Shown: positions 36,602 through 44,578 of the stretch, piece by piece
Numbering within the stretch: position 1 is the first letter of the stretch
Layout of the letters: the number at the start of each line of letters is the position of its first letter
DNA from: UBA8199 sp035358715
GTDB lineage: Bacteria > Verrucomicrobiota > Verrucomicrobiia > Limisphaerales > UBA8199
Reading direction: 5' to 3'
DNA: 51,088 nucleotides
NCBI GenBank assembly: GCA_035358715.1
Contig: DAOPPX010000021.1
Location: 1-51,088, forward strand
Made by a program: the position numbers and the translations under genes
Notes under the pieces: model-generated
What the model saw: the letters and a program-made list of their open reading frames with translations, nothing else
Databases searched by the model: none
Told to the model about the DNA's origin: nothing

Positions 36602-38761
36602 TCAGGGCCTGGCTGAGGTCACGGGCCTGGTTTCGCCGTTGACCCGGACTTTGAGCTTCTGCCGATCGGGCGAGGTGATGCGGTAGTGGGTGACCCTGCC
36701 TTGCCTCCATTCAATATCCACCGTGCAGCCGCCCCGGGCGCGGAGACCCCGGACGCTGCCGTCGGGCCAGGCTTTGGGCAGCGCCGGCAGCAGTTCGATC
36801 TCGCCGGCATGGGACTGCAGCAACATCTCGCAGACGCCTGCGGTGTAGCCGAAGTTGCCGTCAATCTGGAAGGGGGGATGGGCATCGAGGAGATTGGCGT
36901 AGATGCCGCCGCCGTCCCGGTAGTTGATGCGGGAGTCCCCGACGAGCCGCAACAGGTTGCCGACGAGTTTGTGGGCGCGGTCTCCATCGTGCAGGCGTGC
37001 CCAGAGGTTGATCTTCCAGGCGGTGCTCCAGCCGGTGCTGACGTCGCCGCGGGCGTTGAGCGAGACGCGGGCGGCGCTGGCCAGTTGCGGTGTGGTGCGC
37101 GGCGCGATTTGCCGCCCGGGATGCAGCGCGACCAGATGGGAAAGATGCCGGTGCGTGTCCTTCGGGTCGTCGCGGTCCACCATCCACTCCTGCAGTTGGC
37201 CCCAGCGGCCGATCTTCGGGCCGAGCAGCTTGTCGCGTTTGGCGGCGACGGTTTGGCGGAACTCGCGGTCGCAGCCCAGGGCGGTGGCGGCCTCGACCGT
37301 GTTGTTGAACAGGTCCCAGACCAGTTGCTGGTCATGCGAGACGCCGTCTTCGCGCGGGCCGTGTTCGGGCGAATAGCCGTCGGGCGCCACGAGGGCGCCG
37401 TCGGGGAGGGGCTTGAGCCGGTCAAGCCAGAATTCGCAGACTTCCTTCATCATGGGGTAGGCCAGCGCGCGCAGATACTGCTGGTCGCCGCTGAAGGCGT
37501 AGTGTTCCCAGATATTCTGCATGCACCAGGCGCTGCCGGACTGGACCCATTCCCAGGTGGAGCCGCCGAAGATGCCGTTCTCGGCCCGCATCGTCCATCC
37601 GCGTGTGTGGAAGGCTTCCCGGGTGGCGGCCTTGCGCACGTCGCGGATGGAGTTCAGCCAGTTGGCATAGGGCAGGAAACACTCGCCCAGGTTGGCCGGG
37701 CCGGCGGGCCAGTAGTTCATCTGCACGTTGATATCGGTGTGGTAGTCGCTGCGCCAGGGGGGCCGGTTGCTGTGGTTCCATTTGCCTTGCAGGTTGGCCG
37801 GCAGTCCGCCGGCGCGCGACGAGGCGATTAGCAGGTAGCGGCCATACTGGAACAACAGCGCCTCCAGCCCCGGGTCGGGGGTGTGCGTCGTGTTCAGCCG
37901 CACGAGCCGCTCATCGGTCGGCAGGGCAGCCGTCGGGCTCGGCCCCAAGTCGAGTGCCACGCGGCCAAACAGTTGCTGGTAGTCCCAGAGGTGGCGGACC
38001 AGCAGCTCCGGGTAAGGGGTTTGCGCCGCCGCTTTCAACCGGGACGCGATGGCGTCGTGGGGCAGGTCTCCGCGCCAGCCCCGGCTGCGATCCTGAACGA
38101 AGTCCGTTCCGGCATCCAGCAGCAGGATCACCGAATCCGCATTCCTGAATGTGATCCGGTTGTCGGCTGATTCAATCGTGCCGCCGCGGTTGAGGACCAG
38201 CAACTGGGCCTCGTAGCTCAAGGCGATGGCGTAAGGGTTGGTCCCCTCGTACTGGTAGCCGGCCAGCGAGCCGGCGGCCGTCAGCCGGTTGGTCGTTGCG
38301 CCGGGGCGGCCGCTGTGCATGTCCGAGAGCCGGACGGAGCCGGTGAGCTTGCCGGGTTGGCTGGCGGCGAACCGGAAGACGAGCACCCGGGCCGGGAAGC
38401 TGGCGAAGGCCTCGCGGTGGTACTTCACGCCGCCGCTTTCATAGGTGACAGTGTGCGTGGCGCGTTCAAGGTCCAGCTCGCGCCGATAGCCGGACACCTC
38501 GCCATGCGCCAGGTCAACCCACACGTCGCCGAATGCCTGGTAGGCGCCGGTATCGGTCTCATCGCCGATCCAAAGCGTTTCCTCGTTGAACTGGATGCGC
38601 TCCTGCGGCGCGCCGCCGAAGATCATGGCGGCCAGGCGGCCGTTGCCGATGGGCAGCGCTTCCATCTCCCAGTTGGTTGCCGGCCTGGTGTACCACAGTT
38701 TGGTTTGCGCTGCCGCGGCGCTCAACCCGACGATCAACAGCCCGCACGCGGCCAGTTTCAT
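36602..38761 (-). CDS. Exported GH95 alpha-L-fucosidase
   Basis: 719 residues from the ATG at 38761, which overlaps the stop of the FtsK-like gene (ATGA, 38761-38758). Signal peptide at about 1-18 (MKLAACGLLIVGLSAAAAQ). GH95 enzymes are inverting alpha-L-fucosidases (some alpha-L-galactosidases). N-terminal LWYTRPATNWEMEALPIGNG and NEETLWIGDETDTGAYQAFG are family signatures. In the (alpha/alpha)6 core NYWPAGPANLGE (Asn349, about Asn357) corresponds to the asparagines that activate the catalytic water, Glu466 (SPEHG) to the general acid and Asp634 (IDGNFG) to the partner residue. It is therefore probably active on fucosylated glycans in the periplasm or outside. Its coupling to a type VII-like ATPase gene is unusual. 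Confidence 0.93.
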   Translation of the reverse strand: MKLAACGLLIVGLSAAAAQTKLWYTRPATNWEMEALPIGNGRLAAMIFGGAPQERIQFNEETLWIGDETDTGAYQAFGDVWVDLAHGEVSGYRRELDLERATHTVTYESGGVKYHREAFASFPARVLVFRFAASQPGKLTGSVRLSDMHSGRPGATTNRLTAAGSLAGYQYEGTNPYAIALSYEAQLLVLNRGGTIESADNRITFRNADSVILLLDAGTDFVQDRSRGWRGDLPHDAIASRLKAAAQTPYPELLVRHLWDYQQLFGRVALDLGPSPTAALPTDERLVRLNTTHTPDPGLEALLFQYGRYLLIASSRAGGLPANLQGKWNHSNRPPWRSDYHTDINVQMNYWPAGPANLGECFLPYANWLNSIRDVRKAATREAFHTRGWTMRAENGIFGGSTWEWVQSGSAWCMQNIWEHYAFSGDQQYLRALAYPMMKEVCEFWLDRLKPLPDGALVAPDGYSPEHGPREDGVSHDQQLVWDLFNNTVEAATALGCDREFRQTVAAKRDKLLGPKIGRWGQLQEWMVDRDDPKDTHRHLSHLVALHPGRQIAPRTTPQLASAARVSLNARGDVSTGWSTAWKINLWARLHDGDRAHKLVGNLLRLVGDSRINYRDGGGIYANLLDAHPPFQIDGNFGYTAGVCEMLLQSHAGEIELLPALPKAWPDGSVRGLRARGGCTVDIEWRQGRVTHYRITSPDRQKLKVRVNGETRPVTSARP

Positions 38762-41700
38762 TCCGTCCCGGCGGTTGCGGCGCGGTTTTCCTGCTTGAGG
38801 AGCCGGGCAAGGTTCCGCGCCGCCTGTTCGAGCCACTCGCTGCCGGGCAGCGCGTAGGGGCGGAAGGTTTCGAGGTAGCCCTCCTGCGCATTGAAAAAGA
38901 GGGCGCGATGGAGCCCCAGCAGGCTGGCCTTCGGACTGTCAATGAGGCTGGCGGAATCATTGGCGCTCATCTGGAAGAGCACGCGCATCTCGAACTCGCT
39001 GAAGGCTTTCCGGCTGAGGTAACGATTGACGTTGTTGTAGGTGTCGCAGGTGGCGATCACATGGCACCCGAGCCGGGTCCCCTCACAGATGATGTTGTTC
39101 AGCAGCACGGCGGGATTGGCTTCGGCTTCGGCGTCGCCGCTGGAGAAGCCAAAGTCTTCCTCGTAACGCAGCTTGCCGTATTTCTGCAGGCCGTGAATGA
39201 AAAGGAAAACCGGCGGGGCGGCCTCGGAGTCCGCCGCCTCAGCCCGCTGCTTCATCTCCGCCGCCAGGTCCCGGATCACTTCGCCCAGGTCGCCCGCCCT
39301 GGCCTGGGTGAGCGGGTGCGGAATCGCCCGGACGACCTGCTCCATGTGCTGCCGTTGGGACGTGCCAGGCGCGGTGCCGTCGCACAGAATGAACCGCGCC
39401 GTGCCGAGCGGGTACTGGCCGGCCAGCGAGACGAGCCCGATGGAGAGCAGGCCCAGAAGCGTTTCGTCGCGCTGCCCCACCAGCAACAGGTTGCTCCCGC
39501 TCTGGCGCTGGAAGACGGCTTCCGTGGGGCCTTTGATCGAGTTGGGCGCCCCCAGCCAAATGCGGCCCGCCGCCGCCGCCGTTGTGAGCGCCGGCGCCTC
39601 CAGCAGCCGCAGCAGCAGCGCGTTCTCCCGCACATCCGCGGGCGCATTGCCCTCGAAGACAATCGGCCCCGGGTAAACCGGCCCACCCTCAGCGCCCGTT
39701 TTTATGCCTTCCGCCTTCTGCCTTCTGCCCTCCTCCTCGTTGGCCCTGGCCCGCACCTTGGCCAGGTTGGCCTCCCGCACCTGGTCCGGCAGCCAGACCA
39801 CCTGGAACGGGCTGTTGCCTTCGATCATGCCGGCCATGTCGTTGTAGATGCCTTCGCCGGGCCGCGACAGCAGGCGCGGCGCGGGGTTGTTCTCGTCCAT
39901 GATCAGGTAGGCGTCGGCCTCGTTGCACTGGAGGGCGATGCGGATGACCATCTGGCCGAGCGTGGTGCGCGCGACCGTGTAGGCCCCGCCCAACGTCTGC
40001 GAACCAAGCAGCACATGGATGCCGAACGCCCGCCCCTGCCGCACCAGCCGATCCAGCAGCAGCGACGCCGTCTGCGAGATGCGGTCGTCCTCGACAAAGA
40101 ACTCCTGGAACTCGTCAATGATCAGCAGCGAGCGGGGGATTGGCTCCGCCCCACCCGCCCGCTTGTATCCGGCGACGTCCTGCACGCCGAGCTGGCGGAA
40201 CAGGTCGCCGCGGCGCTTCAGCTCGTCGTCCACGCGCTGCAACACGCTCAGGCCGAACTCGCGGTCGCTCTCGATGGCCACCACGCGCGCATGAGGCAGG
40301 CGGTGGGTCGCGTAGCATTTGAACTCGACGCCCTTCTTGAAGTCCACCAGGTAAAACTCCACCTGCTCGGGGCTGCACCACAGCGCCAGGTTGGTGATGA
40401 CAACGTGGAACAGGGTGGACTTGCCCGAACCGGTCTTGCCCGCGATCAGCGCGTGCTGGCAGGTCCCCTTGCCGATGGCGAGGTATTGGAACTTGGTCGC
40501 GCCGGTGCGCCCGATCGGGACGAGCAGCTCTTTGGCGGTGTCCTGGCTCCAAATCTCCGCCTCGGGCGGCGCCACGTGCGCGAAGGGCACCTCGACCCGG
40601 CTGGAATCGCGGCTGCTCAGGCCCACCTTGTTGACGAACTCGATGGCGAACTCCGGCGGCGGCGGCGCATCCAGAACCAGGTCGGCGCCCGGGATTGCCT
40701 TGCCGCCCAGCAGAAACTGCTTCCCTCTGGCGCTCAGGCAAACGCTGCTGGCCCGCAATTCGTCCGGAATGAACTCGGGCGGCAGGGCCAGTCGCTGGTC
40801 CCAGTGAATGAGCATGTACACGCCGCAGCGCGCCCCGCTGGCGGCAATGCTCAACAGCCGCTTGGCCGCGGTCTCGGTGAAGTTCACCGGGAAATCCGCG
40901 ATCACCAGCAGGTGATACTTCTCCGCAATCACGCCCGCCTGCTCGTTGTATTCGGCAATCGTGGCGTATTCATTGCGCAGGTACATCTGGATGACCTTTT
41001 CCATGTGCTCGTTCAGGTCGGCCAGCTTCTGCTCGATTTGGCCCGACTGGGTCCAGATGCGGTTGTTGATGAGCTGCGCTTCGTGGTCCGCCAGGTGCAT
41101 GATGCCGGCGAAGTTCTGCCCGAGGCCCACCGGGTCAAGGATGGTGAAGTTGAGCCGCCCGGGCGGGGCGGTCGCCAACAGGCGCAGCATGAGGTTGTTG
41201 AGCGCGCCAATGGCTTCTTCGTGCCCCTGGTCCGCCGTCTCGAACAGGATCGAGCCTTGCTCCGGGTACGCCAGGCACGCCGGCAGCGAGAACCGGGCCG
41301 GGCCCGGCAAGACTAGGCGCCCGTCCTTGAGCGTGATCTGCGCGAGCTTCTCCACCTCAACGTCCATCCGGCCGAACTTCGCCGCGGCGGCAAACCGGGC
41401 GGGCGGCTTCCACGCCTCGAGCACGGGGGCCTGCCACGGCGGAAACAGCTTTTCCGCCAGTGCATTTGCGGACTGGATACGCTCGTAGATCGGCCCGGTC
41501 GCGCTCTTCCACTCCTCGGCCAGCTTCTGCCACTCGGCCTGGTAATTCGCGTTGAGCCCGGCCTCGCGCTTTTCGCTGGCCTCAGTCTCCGCCTGGCTGC
41601 GCGTTGCCACTGCCCGGCCCAACCGCTCGCGGGACTCCGCCTGCTGCCGCTGCAGCCGTTCCTGCCTCGCCCGGTGGAGTTGGTCATTCTTCGCCAAGGC

Positions 41701-42729
41701 GCGCGACGCCTTATCATCGCTCCCCATGCGGCAGGCCACTCGCCGCTCGCCGGCCTCGGCCAGCGCCTGCTTTAACCTCTGATCCACAGTTTGGGTGGCG
41801 CTCTCGAATTCGCCCCCGATGCGCCCCAGTTCCTGTTGGTAATGAGCCTCAGCGCGCTCCGCGGCGGTGTCGTGCAGGCGGCGCGCCTGCGCGAGTCCGT
41901 CGGCGATGGACGCGGCCACCCGCCTGGCCCGGTGCTGCGCCATGCCGCGGGCGATCAGGATGACCGCCACGCCCCCGGCCGCGCACAGGCCCGCTTTCCA
42001 GTAAGCGGCGGAGTCCGAGCCAAACTGCCGGAGCAACAGCGGGATTGAGCCCAGGACGATCAGCACCCACACCGGCAGGTGCTTGAACAAGCGCAGCGGC
42101 CGGAACCCGCCGAAGCGGCGCAGGTCGTCCTGCGTTTTGGCCAGGCGTTCGCGCAGTTCCGCCAGCAGTTGATGCTCATCCGGAGCGGCGCCGGGCGCGG
42201 GCGCCTTCTGGCCGGCGCCGGCCAGGAGGCGGACGAGCTTTCGGTAGCCTTTGAACGCCTTCTGCGCCGCTGTTTCCTGGGCGGCAAGCGCCGCCTGCTC
42301 CGCCGCCAGGTTGCTCCTGAACTCTTCGACCGCCGCCCCGGCGGCGGCCAGGCCTGCGTCCCGGTCGCGTTCGGCTTGCAGCATGGTCTTCTGCAGTTCG
42401 TATTTGCGCGTGCCGGTCCGGGTATCAATGTCCGCCAGGCGCTGTTCTTTGCTGGCCTGGTAAGCGGCGCCGATGCGGGTCTTGCGCGCCTCGTGCCTGG
42501 CCTGCAGAGCCCTGCTCTCGGCCGCGAAGGCCGCATCCGCCTGGCTGTTGGCCGCCGCCAGCTCCTGCGCCTGCTTCTGGCGCGCCGTCTCGCGGAGGCG
42601 CCGCTCCCGGTCTGTGCGGGTGTGGTAGTCCGCGTTGAGCTTTTCGGCCCGGGCGGCAAAATCCCGGACCGTGCCTTTCAGCCGCTCCAGAAGTTCGAGT
42701 GTCTTGCCGACTCCCAGGTTGCTACTCAC
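38758..42729 (-). CDS. Membrane FtsK/SpoIIIE ATPase, EccC/EssC-like
   Basis: 1323 residues; start codon GTG at 42729, inside the end of the 68-codon gene (8-nt overlap). An N-terminal coiled coil (about 10-200) precedes two membrane helices (about 217-236 and 243-262), a second helical region (about 270-440), a degenerate first ATPase domain (about 450-680, FTILDPVGLGQNFAGIMHL), and an intact central FtsK domain with Walker A GKTGSGKST (about 764-772) and Walker B SLLIIDEFQEF (about 866-876). A C-terminal third domain (from about 1060) has a P-loop degenerated to VGQRDETLL. The tandem ATPase layout and membrane pair match EccC/EssC, the motor of type VII secretion, more than DNA-pumping FtsK (no gamma domain). 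WXG100-like genes immediately upstream support this. EccB/D/E and mycosin are not present nearby. Confidence 0.88.
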   Translation of the reverse strand: MSSNLGVGKTLELLERLKGTVRDFAARAEKLNADYHTRTDRERRLRETARQKQAQELAAANSQADAAFAAESRALQARHEARKTRIGAAYQASKEQRLADIDTRTGTRKYELQKTMLQAERDRDAGLAAAGAAVEEFRSNLAAEQAALAAQETAAQKAFKGYRKLVRLLAGAGQKAPAPGAAPDEHQLLAELRERLAKTQDDLRRFGGFRPLRLFKHLPVWVLIVLGSIPLLLRQFGSDSAAYWKAGLCAAGGVAVILIARGMAQHRARRVAASIADGLAQARRLHDTAAERAEAHYQQELGRIGGEFESATQTVDQRLKQALAEAGERRVACRMGSDDKASRALAKNDQLHRARQERLQRQQAESRERLGRAVATRSQAETEASEKREAGLNANYQAEWQKLAEEWKSATGPIYERIQSANALAEKLFPPWQAPVLEAWKPPARFAAAAKFGRMDVEVEKLAQITLKDGRLVLPGPARFSLPACLAYPEQGSILFETADQGHEEAIGALNNLMLRLLATAPPGRLNFTILDPVGLGQNFAGIMHLADHEAQLINNRIWTQSGQIEQKLADLNEHMEKVIQMYLRNEYATIAEYNEQAGVIAEKYHLLVIADFPVNFTETAAKRLLSIAASGARCGVYMLIHWDQRLALPPEFIPDELRASSVCLSARGKQFLLGGKAIPGADLVLDAPPPPEFAIEFVNKVGLSSRDSSRVEVPFAHVAPPEAEIWSQDTAKELLVPIGRTGATKFQYLAIGKGTCQHALIAGKTGSGKSTLFHVVITNLALWCSPEQVEFYLVDFKKGVEFKCYATHRLPHARVVAIESDREFGLSVLQRVDDELKRRGDLFRQLGVQDVAGYKRAGGAEPIPRSLLIIDEFQEFFVEDDRISQTASLLLDRLVRQGRAFGIHVLLGSQTLGGAYTVARTTLGQMVIRIALQCNEADAYLIMDENNPAPRLLSRPGEGIYNDMAGMIEGNSPFQVVWLPDQVREANLAKVRARANEEEGRRQKAEGIKTGAEGGPVYPGPIVFEGNAPADVRENALLLRLLEAPALTTAAAAGRIWLGAPNSIKGPTEAVFQRQSGSNLLLVGQRDETLLGLLSIGLVSLAGQYPLGTARFILCDGTAPGTSQRQHMEQVVRAIPHPLTQARAGDLGEVIRDLAAEMKQRAEAADSEAAPPVFLFIHGLQKYGKLRYEEDFGFSSGDAEAEANPAVLLNNIICEGTRLGCHVIATCDTYNNVNRYLSRKAFSEFEMRVLFQMSANDSASLIDSPKASLLGLHRALFFNAQEGYLETFRPYALPGSEWLEQAARNLARLLKQENRAATAGTE

Positions 42730-42928
42730 AATCCTGTTTGATCTTGGTTAAGAGTTTGTCCAATTGCTCCATCACTGTAACCGCGCGGTCCACGCTGGCA
42801 AAGAGTTCTTCCATGTAGCGGTGCTCGAACTCCTCGCACTGGGCGTCCCTCCAGCAGCTCTTGGTGTCCAGCCATTCGGCCCGCAGTTCCTTGGTGATGC
42901 CCCCCAGCCGCGCGCTGCTGCCCCTCAT
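42722..42928 (-). CDS. Small WXG-like protein (WxD variant)
   Basis: 68 residues from the ATG at 42928, which overlaps the stop of the 180-residue gene as ATGA. A longer open frame starts further upstream, but its first part is out-of-frame noise inside that gene. The protein is all helical with a turn: W26-R-D28-x5-F34 (SCWRDAQCEEFEHRYMEEL). The spacing W(0)-D(+2)-F(+8) is the same as in the 90-residue neighbour (W43-Q-D45-x5-F51) and as W-x-G-x5-F/Y in classical WXG100 proteins. It is shorter than usual (about 100). I infer an EsxA/EsxB-like partner or a chaperone of the FtsK-like ATPase, whose gene overlaps its 3' end by 8 nt. Confidence 0.75.
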   Translation of the reverse strand: MRGSSARLGGITKELRAEWLDTKSCWRDAQCEEFEHRYMEELFASVDRAVTVMEQLDKLLTKIKQDCE

Positions 42929-43467
42929 GGCTTGCCCCCCCCCGGCGGCGGGGTTTGGCCGGTGCCGCGGGCCGCTCCGGCGGCGGCCGGCGAAGGCGCC
43001 AGGCGCCGATATGCCTCGAGTGTTTCGATCGCCCGCGTCAGAAACGCCACCGCCTGCACCATGTCGTGCGCCAGCACGGTATGCAGCTTCTCCATCTGCT
43101 TGACCAGCGGCCCCACGCGGTTGTCGAACACGCGGTCCCACTGTTTGATCACCCGCAGTTTCGCCTCGGCCTCCTCCAGCGCGCGTTTGGTCCGGTGCAC
43201 CGCCATCTGCTCCGCCGAGCTGGCCCGGCTCAGGATGGACAGCTTGGCGCTGAACAGCGCCTGCTGCGCCTCGTCAAAGTCCCGCCGCCGCCGCCGCGCC
43301 TGGTTCTCCCAATGCGCGCGCTGCTCGTCTTCCAGCCAGTTGCGCATCCGCATCACCTCGGCGCCCACCTCATCCAGCGCCGGGCGCGCCTTGCTCAGGT
43401 AGATCAGGAGGTTCGACCGGAACAACTCCAGCGCATCCGACGATGTGACATGGGCGCGTTCGGGCAT
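42925..43467 (-). CDS. Helical coiled-coil protein of the type VII-like locus
   Basis: 180 residues, no signal peptide, no membrane span. Almost entirely helical: ALELFRSNLLIYLSKARPAL, EVMRMRNWLEDEQRAHWENQ, a basic stretch ARRRRRDFDEAQQAL, a Glu/Ala coiled coil (about 95-115) and a final amphipathic helix; the tail is Ala/Pro/Gly-rich (APSPAAAGAARGTGQTPP). No known family recognised. It starts 4 nt after the WXG100-like gene and overlaps the 68-codon gene by ATGA, so it is part of the same translational unit. A scaffold, chaperone or secreted helical substrate are all possible. Confidence 0.8.
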   Translation of the reverse strand: MPERAHVTSSDALELFRSNLLIYLSKARPALDEVGAEVMRMRNWLEDEQRAHWENQARRRRRDFDEAQQALFSAKLSILSRASSAEQMAVHRTKRALEEAEAKLRVIKQWDRVFDNRVGPLVKQMEKLHTVLAHDMVQAVAFLTRAIETLEAYRRLAPSPAAAGAARGTGQTPPPGGGKP

Positions 43468-43471
43468 GAGC

Positions 43472-43744
43472 TTAACGCTGGTTGAGGTATTCCTCGATCC
43501 GCTGGGCCTTGCGCAACAGGTAAGGCGTATGCTGGTTGGACACCTCGACGAACTTTCTCAACGCCTTCATTGTCTGCTTGAACTCCTCGGCGAACTTGGT
43601 GTGCTCCTGGTCCTGCCAGGTGTCGCCCAGGGCCGCAAACCGCGCCTGCAACGACACGATCTTGTCCTTCAGATCGTTATTGAACCGCTTGAGCTCCTCG
43701 GCGAAGCGCCGCACCTGCTCGGGGTCCATGATGGCTTGGGGCAT
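43472..43744 (-). CDS. WXG100-family protein (WxD variant)
   Basis: 90 residues, two long helices joined at LGDTWQDQEHTKFAEEF. Trp43 stands at the turn as in ESAT-6; the Gly of the WXG motif is replaced by Asp45, with Phe51 at the usual +8 position. Length, absence of a signal peptide and helix-turn-helix form fit WXG100 proteins, which are secreted by or act with type VII systems. A good Shine-Dalgarno (AAAGGA, 6 nt upstream) precedes the ATG, the strongest in this cluster. The gene begins 15 nt after the VapC-like gene and is the first of the type VII-like run. Confidence 0.88.
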   Translation of the reverse strand: MPQAIMDPEQVRRFAEELKRFNNDLKDKIVSLQARFAALGDTWQDQEHTKFAEEFKQTMKALRKFVEVSNQHTPYLLRKAQRIEEYLNQR

Positions 43745-43759
43745 AATGTCCTTTCTATA

Positions 43760-44170
43760 TCAGGCGGGCAGCCAGGAAACCTTCAGGTCGCCCTCGACCT
43801 CCTTGAACCCCGGGTCGCCCGTGACCAGTTCGGCGTTGCGCACCTTGGCCAGCGCCGCGGCGAAGCACTCGGCATAAGCCATCTTCCGGGTCGCTTTGAG
43901 CTTCGCCGCCTCGCGAGCCAGTTTGAGGTCCGTGTCCACCGGAACCAGCTCGATGGCCAGCGTCGCCAGTTCCACCGCCTTCTGCTCGGCGACGGCTTCC
44001 CCCTCGGTCCGGGCGACCGAGTAATAAACTTCGCCCCAGTTCACCACGCTGAGCAGCAGCTTGTGCTTCCCGTCGGCGGCTTTGAGCAGCAGCTTCTCGA
44101 CCGCCGCCGCCGCCGGCGCGTCGTGGAGAAAGGCCATCAGCGCCCAACTGTCCAGAACCTTGGTGGCCAT
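43760..44170 (-). CDS. vapC: PIN-domain toxin, VapC-like
   Basis: 136 residues. PIN domain with acidic residues Asp7 (VLDSWA), Glu47 (NWGEVYY), Glu101 (AYAECFAAAL) and Asp119 (VTGDPGF). The third position is more often Asp in VapC; Glu is an allowed but less common variant. PIN toxins cleave RNA, usually tRNA or rRNA, and are silenced by a cognate antitoxin. It starts 1 nt after the stop of the AbrB-type antitoxin gene. The WXG100-like gene follows 15 nt later, so read-through is possible. Confidence 0.9.
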   Translation of the reverse strand: MATKVLDSWALMAFLHDAPAAAAVEKLLLKAADGKHKLLLSVVNWGEVYYSVARTEGEAVAEQKAVELATLAIELVPVDTDLKLAREAAKLKATRKMAYAECFAAALAKVRNAELVTGDPGFKEVEGDLKVSWLPA

Positions 44171-44171
44171 G

Positions 44172-44417
44172 TCACAACTCCCGCTCTTTCCTGCGCTCGC
44201 CCAGGAAGACCGCCATCGCCTTGCTCCCCTTGAGCGAGCCCCGGAGGCTGCGAATGTGCTTGGCCGTCACCGGCTGGATGAGGATGCCCTGCGGGGTGGC
44301 CCGCACATGGGCGCGGGTGCCTTCCTCGATTTCAAACTCCCGGCGCAGCCAGCGCGGAATGACCACCTGGCCCTTTACCGAGAAGTGAACGGTGTCCCAT
44401 TGACTTGCCTGGCTCAT
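44172..44417 (-). CDS. vapB: AbrB/SpoVT-type antitoxin, VapB-like
   Basis: 81 residues. The N-terminal swapped-hairpin DNA-binding domain is visible in VHFSVKGQVVIPRWLRREFE and EEGTRAHVRATPQGILIQPV; the C-terminal helix (SLRGSLKGSKAMAVFLGERR) should bind the PIN toxin. Such antitoxins usually repress their own promoter. The -10 hexamer lies only 6 nt before the ATG and there is no Shine-Dalgarno, so translation is probably leaderless. Confidence 0.9.
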   Translation of the reverse strand: MSQASQWDTVHFSVKGQVVIPRWLRREFEIEEGTRAHVRATPQGILIQPVTAKHIRSLRGSLKGSKAMAVFLGERRKEREL

Positions 44418-44423
44418 GAGAAA

Positions 44424-44451
44424 AGCATACTCCCGGCTCGAAGTAAGTCAA
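44424..44451 (-). promoter_or_regulatory. Promoter of the VapBC-like pair, giving a leaderless transcript
   Basis: On the minus strand TTGACT (44451-44446) and TATGCT (44429-44424) with a 16-nt spacer. Transcription would start at or next to the A of the antitoxin ATG (44417). A small dyad TGTAATACA lies just upstream of the -35 and might be the antitoxin operator. Confidence 0.55.
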
Positions 44452-44578
44452 TCCGCAATATGTATTACACTTACGGCTTTGGCTAACCTGCCGTTTGATG
44501 CCGCGCGCTCCGCCCGTTGGTGATGCCCCCGGGCGGCGGCTTGCGGAGCGCGAGCCCCCGGCGCGCAGCCGCCCCGGC

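Noticed and set aside
38677..41316. 879-codon open frame on the plus strand opposite the FtsK-like gene
   Set aside because: Antisense shadow; the minus-strand frame has clear Walker motifs and domain order.
42929..43141. Upstream extension of the 68-residue WXG-like protein
   Set aside because: Gly/Arg-rich noise inside the 180-residue gene; ATGA overlap and protein quality favour the start at 42928.
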